Positions 38,791 to 53,467 of a stretch of 64,000 bases of DNA are shown piece by piece (positions within the stretch are counted from its first letter, which is position 1; each line of letters starts with the position of its first letter). The notes under the pieces are model-generated. The model was not told the origin of the DNA, made no database searches, and worked only from the letters and a program-made list of their open reading frames with translations. The stretch is from Chrysoperla carnea. Its lineage: Eukaryota > Arthropoda > Insecta > Neuroptera > Chrysopidae. Both the position numbers and the translations under genes were made by a program. The DNA lies in contig NC_058341.1 of NCBI RefSeq assembly GCF_905475395.1, forward strand, positions 31,387,501 to 31,451,500. The letters run 5' to 3'.

Positions 38791-38865
38791 CAATTTTTTA
38801 ACATGACGTATTCAGAATTTGATCCGATTTTTTTGTTACTATCCTTTTTTTTACTTTAACTTAAC

Positions 38866-39125
38866 CAGGCATGGGCGAGTTATTTTAAGTCGAAGTCATC
38901 ATTGTTATAACTTTATTGTGTGTCATAAACTTTATTGTATGTCCCTTTATCCAAGACCGCATTACTCATATAGGAGGAAGCGAAACGGGTATACGAATCT
39001 TCTACCCATCTCAGTTTCTCTAATTGTAATGAGATAGGTGGAAAAAAAAAGTTGTTTCTCTGTCTTACTCGTATTATAAGTCGGGAGTCCGAGGGACTTC
39101 TCTGAGTCACATTTGCCCATGCCTG
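38866..39125. mobile_element. 260-bp hAT-type MITE
   Basis: Short terminal inverted repeats CAGGCATGGGC (38866) and GCCCATGCCTG (to 39125) are flanked by AACTTAAC (38858-38865) and TTCTTAAC (39126-39133), which share six of eight bases. CAGG-type ends with 8-bp duplications fit the hAT superfamily. There is no transposase. It sits about 75 bp from the reversed satellite fragment. Confidence 0.75.
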
Positions 39126-39133
39126 TTCTTAAC

Positions 39134-41799
39134 GTAACGCCTTATACCCCATCCTTCAACTGCCCTATGCGCCGCAAATTATGCTAATTGCATAGACTGC
39201 CGCTCTTATGAAATATTTTGACTACAATGTATCATATTTCATATTATCTAACACAAGAAGGATTCAAATAGTTATTTTACAATTTTACAATATTCGTATA
39301 CCAAATAAGGTAAAATTTATATCTAAAGTCGATTTGTTTAGGAATATTTTATATGTAAAAACAATTCATACAACATATACAGTGTTCTTTTGAGTATAAT
39401 CGTCTTCGTATTTAGGAATAACAAGAACAATTTGAATAGTTTGGCCTAATATTTACTACTCGAAGCAACCAACGTATCGAATGGTCTAATTAAGAGATAA
39501 CCCGGAGCTCTCATTTCATGATCTACTGATGTTCAAATTATATTGAAAAATGGCCTTAAATTGTTTGTTACGATACTTAAACATTATAGACGATGGAAAT
39601 TTAACATTTTACCGCAAAAATTTCTAAAGTAAGATAGATCGAGATGTGGTTTTTTTGCATTAGATTCTAGAAGGTATTTATAAACTTTGTGAACGTTGCA
39701 AATTATGGGGAAATAATTTTCCTCGTTTGTGCATTAAAAAATGCGTTTTTTGTACATATGAATTTTTTCAAATTTTTTTAAAAATATCTTTACGTTTCAT
39801 GATTATTACAAGCTTTTTATGAAATGTTTAGGTTCCCAGGTATCCCGAGGAATTTTTTTTAACAGACAATATACAATGAACATTGCTTGAATAATGCTTT
39901 CTTGAAATCTGTCCAAGCACAAAAAGTAGTTTGTTGCTCGCCTTGACTGGGCATGTATTGCTTTTCCTACAAAATACACAAACCTATTAAAAACCTTAGC
40001 AAAAAATTTAAGGCTAGTTTACAATACTTACAAAATCTTTCCATGGTTTCATACTAAATTAATTAATTTTGTCTAAATTAAAAAATTATTATGTAACTAT
40101 TTAAAAACCAGATATATAATTTTCATATGACTCTTCGTATTTATGTAGGTATTTGAGACATGAAAAACCAGCTTATGCGCATTAGTTTTCAAAAAGCCCC
40201 CACATATTTTATTGATTTTAATCTATCTCTCTACTCAAAAATACAAGAGGATTACACTAAAAGTGAAACATACTGTATACATAATATAGGATTTACAAAT
40301 AACAAATTTGTTTATGTCAACGTCATACGTAAATTGTTGATAAATAGGTAAATGATAAACTTTAAACAAAAAGTATCAAAAATGTAAAAAAAAAAAATGT
40401 ATTTAACTGATGATTTATTATTTGAATTAAATGGGTAGGAAATATGATATTAAAGAGATGACCACTACTCAAAAATAGTGGTTCAAAATATCTTTAAGAC
40501 TTGTTTTTTTAAATCTGCCCGTCTTAACGGTCGAAAAATTTCGGAAATTTTTTTTCTTTTTAATTAAAATATTAACAAAACTCTTCGACAGATTTTTAAT
40601 TCACGAGATCTAATTTATAAAAATAAAAGTTGTTTACTTTTTAATCTACAGAAAGTGGAGCAACATTCTCGAAAATGTATGAGTTCATTCAACATTTGGT
40701 ATTAACAGTATGTTTTAATTAGTAATTACAACCCTACATCAGATTTTTTTCAAAGGAATGAATCAGCTATTAATTGCTATAGAAAAATTCAGGCTCTATC
40801 GAGGAAATATAACAGCCATTTCCGGTAGAAGAAGGCGGATAGTTACGACCATTTTTTCGAAAGGGAATTAAATTTTTCAATTTAACAAAGATTTACGCCA
40901 TAAATTATTAATTTCATTTCGATTTTCTATGTGCCGTTGTGACAACACTTCTTAAAAGTAACTTAGAACATAAACTTTGAGCATATAAAAGTACAATTCG
41001 TGGTAAAAAGTTTTAAGTTTTGTGTAACTAACCTTTCCTAGTATAAGGAATTCCGTAGTAAAAAAGTTTTTACATTTTAAATACATGAAGTTGCATGTAT
41101 ATCAAAGAAACAACATTGATATTGTGTGGTATGTATAAAAGTGAGAGCTGAAGGCAGGAGAAAATTTTTGTTTGTGTCGTATTTTTTTAACGATAATATG
41201 ATCACAAGCCCTGGTAAAAGATCGAGACAAAGGATACTAGAGCAAAGAGTAGAGAGTAACAAGGTAGAAATATATTTTCTTTTTTTTAAGATCTAAAGAC
41301 TTGCAGCACCCCGGCTATAAAAATAAAGGTTCATGGAATCATTTACACGATTTTTTTCTTAACGAAAGATTGCATTTCGATTGAATAATATGGTATTTCA
41401 ATAATGATAATTATTGATAATGAAATTGAATTTTTATTTTTAAATTCATCATCAGACATTACAATCAAAGTCTACAACAACAATGTCCATATAAAGTTGG
41501 TAGTTGTTAAACATAATCTATGGATCAATGCATCTATTTTACGTTCTATCGTTCAGCGTTCTCTTTTATTTATTCAATTTTATTATATTTATATTCAATA
41601 GATAATATCTGTCAATGATGTGTCTATACGTTTTGAGGCAATATTTAAAACCTTTTAGTTTATTATCATTTATATTAGTAATATTAAACTATTGTAAATT
41701 TCAATCCGGCCAAGAAAAAATTTAAACTGGCTTCGATCCTCATAATGAGGTTTGGAATTTCAAAAGGAATATAGTTAGTTAGAATATGCCAACAAATTC
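39134..41799. other. AT-rich non-coding stretch
   Basis: Nothing recognisable is present, apart from decayed sequence approaching the first satellite monomer near 41700-41800. Confidence 0.5.
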
Positions 41800-44327
41800 T
41801 GTTCAGCACTTATATGCTTAATTCCTGGACGAAGCCTTCACATTTTTTAAATCAATTAGAGTTAGGTTAATTTTGATCACAAATTTGAAAAATATGACCT
41901 AAATTTAGTAGAATTACATACTTGGTTTATCAAAATTGAAAAAAATTGGAATGTGATAGAGCAAAATTAAATTTTCTAGATTCTGATGACGTCATAAAGT
42001 TAAAAAATTAGATTTTTTTGATAACCCAGGTAAATTTGATCCGATCTTACTGAAATTTTTTTTGAAACCCACTAATTTTGTGCCATTCTTTTGAGCTGAG
42101 ATGTCACTTTTTCGCTAGCTGTCACATATGTGCTTAATTCCGGAACCAGGCGACCACATTCTTGAAATCTAATAGAGCTAGGGTAATTTTGATCATAAAT
42201 TTGAAAATTATGGCCCAAATTTAGTAGGATTACATACTTGGTTTATCAAAATTGGATAAAATTTGGATGTGATAGAGCAAAATTAAATTTTTTGGATTCT
42301 GATGACGTCATTAAGTTTAAAAATTAGATTTTTTTGATAACACAGGCAATTGTTATCCGATCTGCTTGGAATTTTTTTTGAAACCAACTAATTTTGGGTC
42401 ATTCTTTTCAGCTATGATGCCAGTTTTTTGCTAGCTATCACATATGTGCCTAATTCCAGGACCAGACCTCTACAATCTTGAAACCTAAAAGAGCTGGGTT
42501 AATTTTGATGACAAATTTGAAAAGTATGACCCAAATTTAGTAGAATTACATACTTGGTTTATCAAAATTGGATAAAATTTGGATGTGATAGAGCAAAATT
42601 AAATTTTTTGGATTCTGATGACGTCATTAAGTTTAAAAATTCGATTTTCTTGATAACACGGGCAATTGTTATCCGATCTGCTTGGAATTTTTTTTGAAAC
42701 CTACTAACTTTGGGTCATTCTTTACAGCTGTGATGTCAGTTTTTTGCTAGCTATCACATATGTGCCTAATTCCAGGATCAGATCTCTACAATCTTGAAAC
42801 CTAATAGAGCTAGGTTAATTTTGATGACAAATTTGAAAAGTATGACCCAAATTTAGTAGAATTACATACTTAGTTTATCAAAATTGGATAAAATTTTGAT
42901 ATGATAGAGCAAAATTAAATTTTTTGGATTTTGATGACGCCATAAAGTTAAAAAATTCGATTTTTTTGATAACACAGGCAATTTTTATCCGATCTTATTG
43001 GAATTTTTTTTGAAACCCACTAATTTTGGGTCATTCTTTTCAGCTGTGATGCCAGTTTTTCGCTACCTATCACATATGTGCTTAATTCCGGAACCAGGCC
43101 TCCACATTCTTGAAATCTAATAGAGCTAGGTTAATTTTGATCATAAATTTGAAAATTATGGCCCAAATTTAGTAGGATTACATACTTGGTTTATCAAAAT
43201 TGGATAAAATTTGGATGTGATAGAGCAAAATTAAATTTTTTGGATTCTGATGACGTCATTAAGTTTAAAAATTAGATTTTTTTGATAACACAGGCAATTG
43301 TTATCCGATCTGCTTGGAATTTTTTTTGAAACCTACTAAATTTGGGTCATTCTTTACAGCTGTGATGTCAGTTTTTCGCTAGCTATCACATATGTGCTTA
43401 ATTCCGAAACCAGGCCTCCACATTCTTGAAATCTAATAGAGCTAGGTTAATTTTGATGACAAATTTGAAAAGTATGACCCAAATTTAGTAGAATTACATA
43501 CGTAGTTTATCAAAATTGGATAAAATTTGGATATGATAGAGCAAAATTAAATTTTTTGGATTTTGATGACGTTATAAAGTAAAAAAATTCGATTTTTTGA
43601 TAACACAGGCAATTTTTATCCGATCTTATTGGAATTTTTTTTGAAACCCACTAATTTTGGGTCATTCTTTTCAGCTGTGATGCCAGTTTTTTGCTAGCTA
43701 TCACATATGTGCCTAATTCCAGGACCAGACCTCTACAATCTTGAAACCTAAAAGAGCTAGGTTAATTTTGATGACAAATTTGAAAAGTATGACCCAAATT
43801 TAGTAGAATTACATACTTAGTTTATCAAAATTGGATAAAATTTGGATATGATAGAGCAAAATTAAATTTTTTGGATTTTGATGACGTCATTAAGTTTAAA
43901 AATTCGATTTTTTTGATAACACGGGCAATTGTTATCCGATCTGCTTGGAATTTTTTTTGAAACCTACTAACTTTGGGTCATTCTTTACAGCTGTGATGTC
44001 AGTTTTTTGCTAGCTATCACATATGTGCCTAATTCCAGGACCAGACCTCTACAATCTTGAAACCTAATAGAGCTAGGTTAATTTTGATGACAAATTTGAA
44101 AAGTATGCCCCCAAATTTAGTAGGATTACATATTTGATTTATCAAAATTGGATAAAATATGGATGTGATAGAGCGAAATTAAATTTTTTGGATTCTGATG
44201 ACGTCATAAAGTTAAAAAATTCGACTTTTTTGATAATTCAACCAAATTTATTCTGATCTTATTGGAATTTTTTTTGAAACCCACTAATTTTGAGCCAATC
44301 TTTTCAGTTGTGATGTCAGTTTTTCGA
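41800..44327 (+). repeat. satellite array B, monomer about 316 bp, about 8 copies
   Basis: Monomer starts (CTCTACAATCTTGAAAC or CTCCACATTCTTGAAAT anchors) fall at about 41836, 42152, 42465, 42781, 43097, 43413, 43728 and 44044, a spacing of 313-316 bp. Monomers share TAGAGCTAGGTTAATTTTGA and TCAAAATTGGATAAAATTTG-type blocks and a GATGACGTCAT core that is intact in six of eight. At least three monomer subtypes can be told apart. The first monomer is the most diverged. The array ends abruptly at 44327 before a C-rich patch. Confidence 0.95.
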
Positions 44328-44401
44328 TCTCCTCCCCGCCCCCCGAAAAAAATTTTGTGGTTAATAGTTTTGAGGTTTCTAAATTGTGTTTTGAGGGGTT
44401 T

Positions 44402-44454
44402 ACAATATATGATTATATAAGAATAAACTTGGAATTATATAAGAATAAACTTGT
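44402..44454 (+). repeat. short tandem duplication near the end of array B
   Basis: ATTATATAAGAATAAACTTG-type units occur twice in succession (about 44408 and 44430). Confidence 0.6.
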
Positions 44455-47400
44455 GTGGAATCATTTACAGATTCTTTTATTATTATTATCAAGTCATCGC
44501 GAATATAATAATAATAAAATGTGCAATATAAATTCGTTATTGACAATATTGATTATAATAATGATGGAAAAACATTTTGTGAAAAAAATGTTTATCTTGG
44601 TATGATGAACACATTCACAATCGTTGATAGCCAATCTATAGGTAAACTTAACGCGTAATAATAATAGGAGTGAAAATGCATTGAAATTATTAAAAAAATT
44701 TAATAATCGCCTGCAGATATATAAAAACAAACCGTAGTAAATATGATCTTTGGGTTCAAACCTCAAACGAATAATTTCCTAATTCAGTACCTATGATAAA
44801 TATTTCATTTTGAATTATCATACAGTGGTTAAAAAAATTTAATTTCAAACCAGAAAGTGATCAAATGTTTCAATGAATATCCAGCTCGGAACATCGATTG
44901 CATATTGCTTATGTATACCTATTTATTGTCACCCAATCGTTAAAGCAACCTGATTTTTGTATTTTTTGTGTCAAAATTAGCCTAAGTATATAAAGTTTGT
45001 TGGTGTCTTTTTTGGGTAAAAATTATATTATAACATAGTCATTGACCAAAAATAGAGGATCTTTGACTAATTGAACGAGTGGTTTTTCGAACATTTTATG
45101 CTAGAGGTGGTATACCGTCGAGATAGTCCTAGGCCAATTTCCTTATTCTTCTCCAGAAACTTTATATCGGAAAATCAACCAGAGTAATAGGGGCAATTTA
45201 TAACATAAATTTAACATAAAAAACCAGCTTGTTTGACAAAAAAGTGAGTATTTTTTTAAATATCTTCAGAATCATTTGGGAATATATAAAAAAACTACTA
45301 GCCTAGTTGTAAATGACCCGGATTACTTTTTTGTCAAGATTTCCCCGTGTTACAAGTTTTGTCAAATTCCGAAACAAAAATTTTCTTATGATTTTTCAAA
45401 AAAGTTTCTAGAAAAGTTGAGGATGAAATCACAAGGTTGAGGAAAGTTTTTTTTTCGATTTTGGCATAAATCACTTTCTAGAGTAATTCTGATTCAAAAA
45501 AATCATACAACGAATCCATTTAACCGTTGCAAGGGTACTTTCTAAGATGTCAGTATAAATCTTGTATGGAAAGGTAATATACTGAAACCATTTCACTAGC
45601 TATAAAGCCAACAAAATTTGGTTTATGAAAAACAATATTTTGACACTTGCTAGTAGAAATTACTCGGTATAATCACTTTACGAGAACTCGAAAAGAAAAC
45701 AAGCAGGTACATTTATTGTCACCACAACATAGACTAGTACCGGAGTAAAAAACTTTAATGAAAATCTTTTTATATAAATAATATTCTATAAAATGATAAA
45801 GAAAGAGATAAACTAAAAAAATATCGCACATAAACATATTTTCATCTTCTTTTTCGAATAAAATATTGCTTGAGAAGAGACTAACTAAGCCCATGTTAAA
45901 AATCAAACCAACAATGCAAATTGACATTCTACCCAATAAGTATTTGTTTGAAACAGAGCGTTAATAAGGTAATTGTTTATTATAGTATATAGCACCTTCT
46001 TTTTAAATTACGCTATGATCTTGCACGTTTTCTCGTGTCTCATAAACCACAACATGACGTGATTTATTTTTACGTTAAGTCACATGTTTACAAGAAGTTC
46101 GTTGCTTTCAATACTTATTAAAACTGGGAAAACCATTTTAAGTATTTTTTTACATTAATTATTTCGATACAGTTAAATCTATATAAAAAAAAAGTTCACA
46201 AGATCGTAAAATTTGTTTATCGCATGTGGAAATTTTTCTCTTTCCCTCGTTTAGAAATGAATATTTAGTCAAGTTTTTCAATAGTTTAGTCTTAAGTCTT
46301 AACAATAGAGCTAAAATTTAAACTTTATATTAAATTTTTTTTTAAAGATAATTTTGTAGTATTCAAATCATTGAAACTATAAAAGTCAATGATTCAAATG
46401 CACAGTTCTATTGACAAACAGCGGTAGTTTAAAATAGACGATAACAGGCTTGAAACTAGGTTTCATCAGGTGTTGAATAAATAGATCGGTATGAAGAAAC
46501 TATAGTAGCTTACAACAATACTGTTCAAAAATTTGAATAAAATGCCTAATAGAAAACTCACTCTTTTAAGGGTCTAATCATTCCATAAGCCACAACTTCT
46601 GTTTTTTAAGATTTAGGCCTGCTAATGACTGCCATTAATGATTTTTCCAATACTTCATAAATTAATCCCCGTAATTGTTAAACAGTTATTGTTACCTTCT
46701 TAATAGCCCATAGAGCATGTGACAATTCATTTAACATCATATAATTCTAATAAACGTTCACAAAACATCCGTTTACAAACGACGCTGCCTGTTTTATTTT
46801 TACCGGCTTACGAATTTCGGACATGTGCCTAGTATAAGCCATAAACGACATGTTCTGAAACAATTAAGCTTGGCTTAGCATGAAACACTATCAACTGATT
46901 GATTAATAAGTTACGTCATCACAGCATCACAGCTGGTCGCAGAAAGATATAATTGGTTTGAATTTTAGAACACGCGCTATGTAAAACGAATTTTGGGGTC
47001 TCATTTAACATCTGCCAGTCACATTTAAATAATTTTTGTTTACTTTGAGTAAGAAATTTAAATAAAAAATAAATACCAATATAAAAAATTTAAAAAAATT
47101 AAAATAAAATTGTATGATATTGAAATTTTTCATTTAAAAAATGTAATTGAAAAAACATACAAAATACTTACGTCTCGCTAAATATAGATATTTCGGTTTC
47201 ACATCGCAACCATCGTCAGTAGCTAAATTTATTTGTACAACACATTCAATAAATATAAAAACATTATCTAAATTACAACGCTACTCACAATATTTACACA
47301 GCAAAATATATATAAAATAATTTTTTTTAATATCACAAAATTAAAATAATACATTTTTAAGGCCATCAAATTTTTGTAACACAACGTATTAGTTAGTGTG

Positions 47401-48185
47401 TTTTGAAAACAGCTTTTATCGCTCATTTTTATATTTAAGAACCAGAAATAAGATTAAAACCACACACCTGCCCATGATAGTTGATAAATTTTTGTTGCGA
47501 GGGCGGGAATTATATCCGCATTAATTAGCCAAGTCACGCATTAAGTTAGCATGCCATTCTAATAGTACAGGAATTATTGATATATGATATTATGGCATTC
47601 AAAATGAGGATGATTATTTAATTTTGTTTATCACTTCAGGTGAAGAACAAAAAAAGGAGGATGTAGATTATAGACTAGAGACTCATTGAACGGTATCGCC
47701 GAGGACATTATAAATGAAACTATATTTTGAAAGAAAGAGACAGAAAACGATCTTTGAATGCTAATAATTCCTTTGTTTTTTTATCATTTATAAAAATTTA
47801 TCATTGATAAAAAAATCAATTTTAAAAAATTGCCAAACTCTGGCTGATGATTAAATCGATTATTTTAGATTTCCCTTTTAGATTTCTATGGGAATATTTG
47901 TATATAGACGTAGTTCATAAACTTCAAGTTTAATTTTTGTACAATATATAAATATCAATTAACCAAGAGAAAGAAATAAATATCAATTAATCAAGCAATC
48001 AATAATTAACATCAATTAATAAAGATTTTAATTACGTAATATTGTGCAATAATCACGGAAAATTGAAAATAAAAATTATAAGGAAAATGGAAAATGAAAC
48101 AGACTGGAAATTCAGTGCAAAAATAAAAAAAAAATCATATCAATTTCAAAAATTACACATTTATTTAAGTTATAACATTTCTTAC
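44455..48185. other. AT-rich non-coding stretch before LSD1 exon 3
   Basis: Apart from an old repeat near 44950-45420 and a degenerate SINE head near 47490 nothing is recognisable. No LSD1 exon was found here although it is where the next one would be expected. Confidence 0.5.
47490..47560 (-). repeat. degenerate SINE head
   Basis: TTGCGAGGGCGGGAATTATATCCGCAT at 47492 onward is a decayed version of the CGACGGGAATTGAACCC block seen in the other SINE heads. The B-box is no longer intact. Confidence 0.35.
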
Positions 48186-48334
48186 CTGTTAAATGATTTC
48201 CTGTAAATTCAAAATCATCATCTTGATCCCAATGTTTCAACGACAAATTCGATAAAGGTGTAGCATTAGCAAATTCCAAATTTGCAAAATGCCAATCCAA
48301 TATTTGACGATCTTTCGATGATAAATAAACGTCA
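48186..48334 (-). CDS. Kdm1a: KDM1A/LSD1 coding exon 3: amine-oxidase domain resumes
   Basis: This 149-nt exon continues residues 415-464 of LSD1. It reads [17 protein letters not shown], then [18 protein letters not shown], then [14 protein letters not shown], a nearly invariant LSD1 block where the polypeptide returns from the Tower into the substrate-binding part of the oxidase fold. The acceptor CAG lies at 48335-48337 and the donor GTAAGAA begins at 48185. The exon leaves one base (G) for the next codon, which in the family is the Val of VRNGYSC. The remaining oxidase domain, including the active-site lysine that contacts FAD and the C-terminal FAD-binding block, is not seen at lower coordinates. 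The gene is therefore partial in this window. Confidence 0.96.
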
Positions 48335-49180
48335 CTGCAATTTAAGAAATCCAAAATATTAGCAATAATTTGCTGAATAGTCATTTTATTAAACGGCTAC
48401 GGATGTAAATGACTTTCGTGTGTTTTTTAAGCAGTCTAGGACATTTTATATTCAAACAAACTAGAAGGTGATAAACTGACCATAGACTCAAAAAAAACTG
48501 TTAATTAAGAATTTTTGATTTATTAAAGCATTTTGATTTTATATCGAAATAAGGATAATGTCTCGGGAGGTTTTTCTCATTAATCAAACCGGCTTGTGTC
48601 TTTACGCATACTTAGCAATCGTAGAGCACATTTAAGACTGGATGCCATAATATAAAATTTATAGAGAATCAATTTAAAGAAGGTTATCTACAAAAAAAAG
48701 TACTGACCACAATTTTTTAGTAGAGTCTAATAAAAGATTATTGAAAAAAGTTTAATTGAATATTGGCTATTTTAACATTGTGAGGGGAAAAAATTTAATC
48801 TTCAAAGAAAAAGATCCAAATTTAATTCCAAAATTTTCAAGAATCTGAGTCTGTCTCCTCTTTATTTAATTCTCTTTTGTTCCAATACAATTTTTCAAGA
48901 TATTAACGTTTTTAAAGAAACATATACAATTTTTCAATGCCGTTTTATTTTATTCCTACGAAAAAGAGTAGTTTGCATGGTCTTAAGGATGTTTGCGTTC
49001 AATTTTTCCGAGAAACAAGATCCAAACCTTTTAGCCTACTAACAATATTGATTCTAACTTTAAATAATATACAAACATCAATAATTTCAAAAAAAATTCA
49101 TTTAAATTGGAACTGATCTTGAGAATTAAAAGGTAACCAAATCTTTGTTTTTTTTTAAGAAAATTGAAATTAGTTTAATA

Positions 49181-51078
<1,898 letters not shown>

Positions 51079-51194
51079 CTAAAATTTATAAATATTAGTG
51101 AACATAACCTCAAACAACAATATTTAATATACATAATAAGTGAATATAATTAATGTTACTGTAAATAAATTTAATTATTAAAATAGAATTTTAC
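51079..51194 (-). other. LSD1 intron 1 (116 bp)
   Basis: This short GT-AG intron joins the 8-codon exon to the large exon in phase 0. The donor is GTAAAATT at 51194 downward and the acceptor is ATTTTAG ending at 51079. It is AT-rich and contains no recognised repeat. Confidence 0.75.
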
Positions 51195-51218
51195 CTTTAC
51201 TTTCTTTCGTTTACTCAT
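51195..51218 (-). CDS. Kdm1a: KDM1A/LSD1 coding exon 1 (8 codons)
   Basis: This is the predicted first coding exon of lysine-specific demethylase 1. It starts at the ATG whose A is at 51218 and ends at 51195 before a GT donor (51194-51193, sequence GTAAAATT). It encodes only MSKRKKVK, a basic run that could act as a nuclear localisation signal. The exon is 24 nt, so it leaves phase 0, and the next exon opens in frame with [10 protein letters not shown] chose this start because exon 2 has no ATG near its 5' end in the LSD1 frame (a TTG sits at 51051), whereas this short exon supplies ATG, a donor and the right phase. The exon is short, so the call rests on the splice join and not on homology. 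Confidence 0.75.
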
Positions 51219-51302
51219 TTTTTTATCGCAAATTTTCTTTTGGTTATCAATTGTTTGAATTGTCAAACTAAACGTCACATAAACGCAAAATATATGCGCA
51301 CG

Positions 51303-51308
51303 CACGTG
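51303..51308. promoter_or_regulatory. E-box CACGTG upstream of LSD1
   Basis: A palindromic CACGTG lies 85 bp upstream of the predicted LSD1 start codon, in a local GC-richer patch of an otherwise very AT-rich flank. bHLH factors bind this hexamer in animals. A single hexamer can occur by chance, so a regulatory role is inference. Confidence 0.25.
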
Positions 51309-53467
51309 GTATATTTTTTTGATTTTTTTAAAAACAGAATTGATCACTAATAAATATTTTCAATGAAATAATAATATGTTTATATAAATGATAAATTTAT
51401 GAAGAGATACAATCATATAAAACTTTAGCGATAATAAAAAAAATCAATAGTTTCTTTATTGTAGTAAACCAATTAATTTATTTTTAAGATAAAAAGTTAT
51501 ATAAAATGCGCGCTATAAACTATTCCCATAGTGCTGTGCCGGAAATTAACAAAAAATTTGCAATAATTAAACGATTTTAAATTTTGCGAGTAGATTATCA
51601 CAGTTTGCAAGCTTACTTTAAGAAAACAGCATCTTAGTTTTTTACGTAATTTCGATTTGATCTAGTTTAAATACATTTCAAACAAAATTTGAAGCTGTAA
51701 CTCAAAGATTCGCTTCCATATCCGTATCCACGGATCTTTCACTAATATCACTATTAGGAACATGCATATTATTATTTATTATTTTGAATAAGTTTATTTC
51801 AAAATTACTTTTTGTATTTAACAGCAGTAAGATTTATAAAACTGCTTATTAGTTGGTATCTGACACGAGGATTTTAAGAAAGCTGAGACCAAATGAAGTA
51901 AGTCATATGGAAAGATTTGCGGCCTTTCGGAAAAGACCAAATGAAAAAAATGATTTATTACCACCCTCTGTGGCAATTAATATCAAATGGTAAAAATAAA
52001 TACAAGCCATTTTACTCTAACAGTAAAATGGAGCCATACAATCCAGTTACTATGAGTTTTTCCATCGATTTTGCTTGTAAAAATGAAAGTAATATATGTT
52101 TGTGCGTTTTTATAATAATTCTTAACAGTCGGGACCCATTATTGGAAAGATTTAAGACGGTTTAGATTTTTAATGGGTCTTGAATGTTAAAACCGCTATG
52201 TAAAATATTACTAAAATTTCTTTATCAATCGCAGTCGGGTTTTTTGAGTTTTTAAATTTACTATTTTTATTCTATGAATGCAAAATATTAAATATCCAAT
52301 AATAAAAAGGATGTACACGTCATTATGTCAATGAAATGCTTATCTATTTGATATTTTTATAAATTGAAATGACCTTCAACTCATGTAAATGTTTCCATAA
52401 TTCTGTGTTTTGTATAAATATATCAAGTTCATGTGAATCTGATTCGTAATTTCGTATTTAGTTTAAAAGTAAACATATAAGTTTCATCATTATAAAGAAT
52501 TTTTGTAATACCTTCATCGAAAGTTTAATTTTCGTGAGCTTTCGTTGTTGTTACAACACTAGTGTATGAAAATACTTTGGGCACTAGTGCGGAAATCAAA
52601 TTTCAAAATGGCATACATATAATTCGTTTGAATGGTTATTAGTTTACCTGATCAGCTATGATAACATTAATACTGAGATTAGCGTTAGTGTATGATCGCT
52701 TAGGTATTTAACAATACCGCATAAGTTATACATATGAAGTTTTCATTTCAGGAGAGACAAAGAAGTATACATTTCTTCAGAATTGTGGAATGAATCCATG
52801 AGTATCAAATAGCTTTAGTTATGATTATTTTGTAAAAGCTATGTACCTACACTTTTCAAATGTTAATTACGCCTTATTGTTACATAATCAACGTGTAACA
52901 TATATAGTTTATACATGTGTAGTCGTGGTCATATTGTTGAATTTATAAAATTATTAGATCAAACTTTCATGATCATACATCATATATCAGAAAAACTAAA
53001 TTTTGTACACTTGCTATACAAACTCTTATGTTGCCTTAAAAATTAATTAGCTATCTATGTATTCACAGTTGTAATTTCATTATGAAGTCACACAGACCGG
53101 TTTAATAAAAGCCGGGTTTTTAAACCGGTTTTTACGGTTCATACACATGGACCGTTTTAATCTAGAAAAATATACGTTAATACTTTGAAAGCTTCCTTAA
53201 ACTTGATGCCAATTTGAACCTTTTCACTCCTCACTCTACATGTTTGAGTTCAAAGTACAGGTGAAAATTCCTTTAACAATAAATGAGAATCAAGGGCTCA
53301 CTTACTATACAATGTTCGAATCTAAAGTAAATTAACCCAATTTTACACGACTCTTTTTTGTGCCACAAAAATAACTTGGTAAAATAATAAATTTACTCAG
53401 TATAATAATGTTCGGGAAGATTTTCTTTTTAAGGAAAAGAGTTCGGATCACGTAAGTTTAGTAGTAT

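Larger units (their letters stand above)
1..48185 (-). other. putative LSD1 intron 3, open at the window edge
   Basis: If LSD1 is intact, this entire stretch is intronic, because the donor at 48185 is a good one (GTAAGAA) and the protein must continue. I looked on the minus strand for the family's later blocks (RNGYSC, TLPLGVLK, FLFWNLY, DPWARGSYS, HTIRNYPATVHGA) and found none. The reading was manual and not exhaustive. The stretch is filled with repeats listed separately. The alternative is that the gene is broken by rearrangement or misassembly. Confidence 0.45.
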
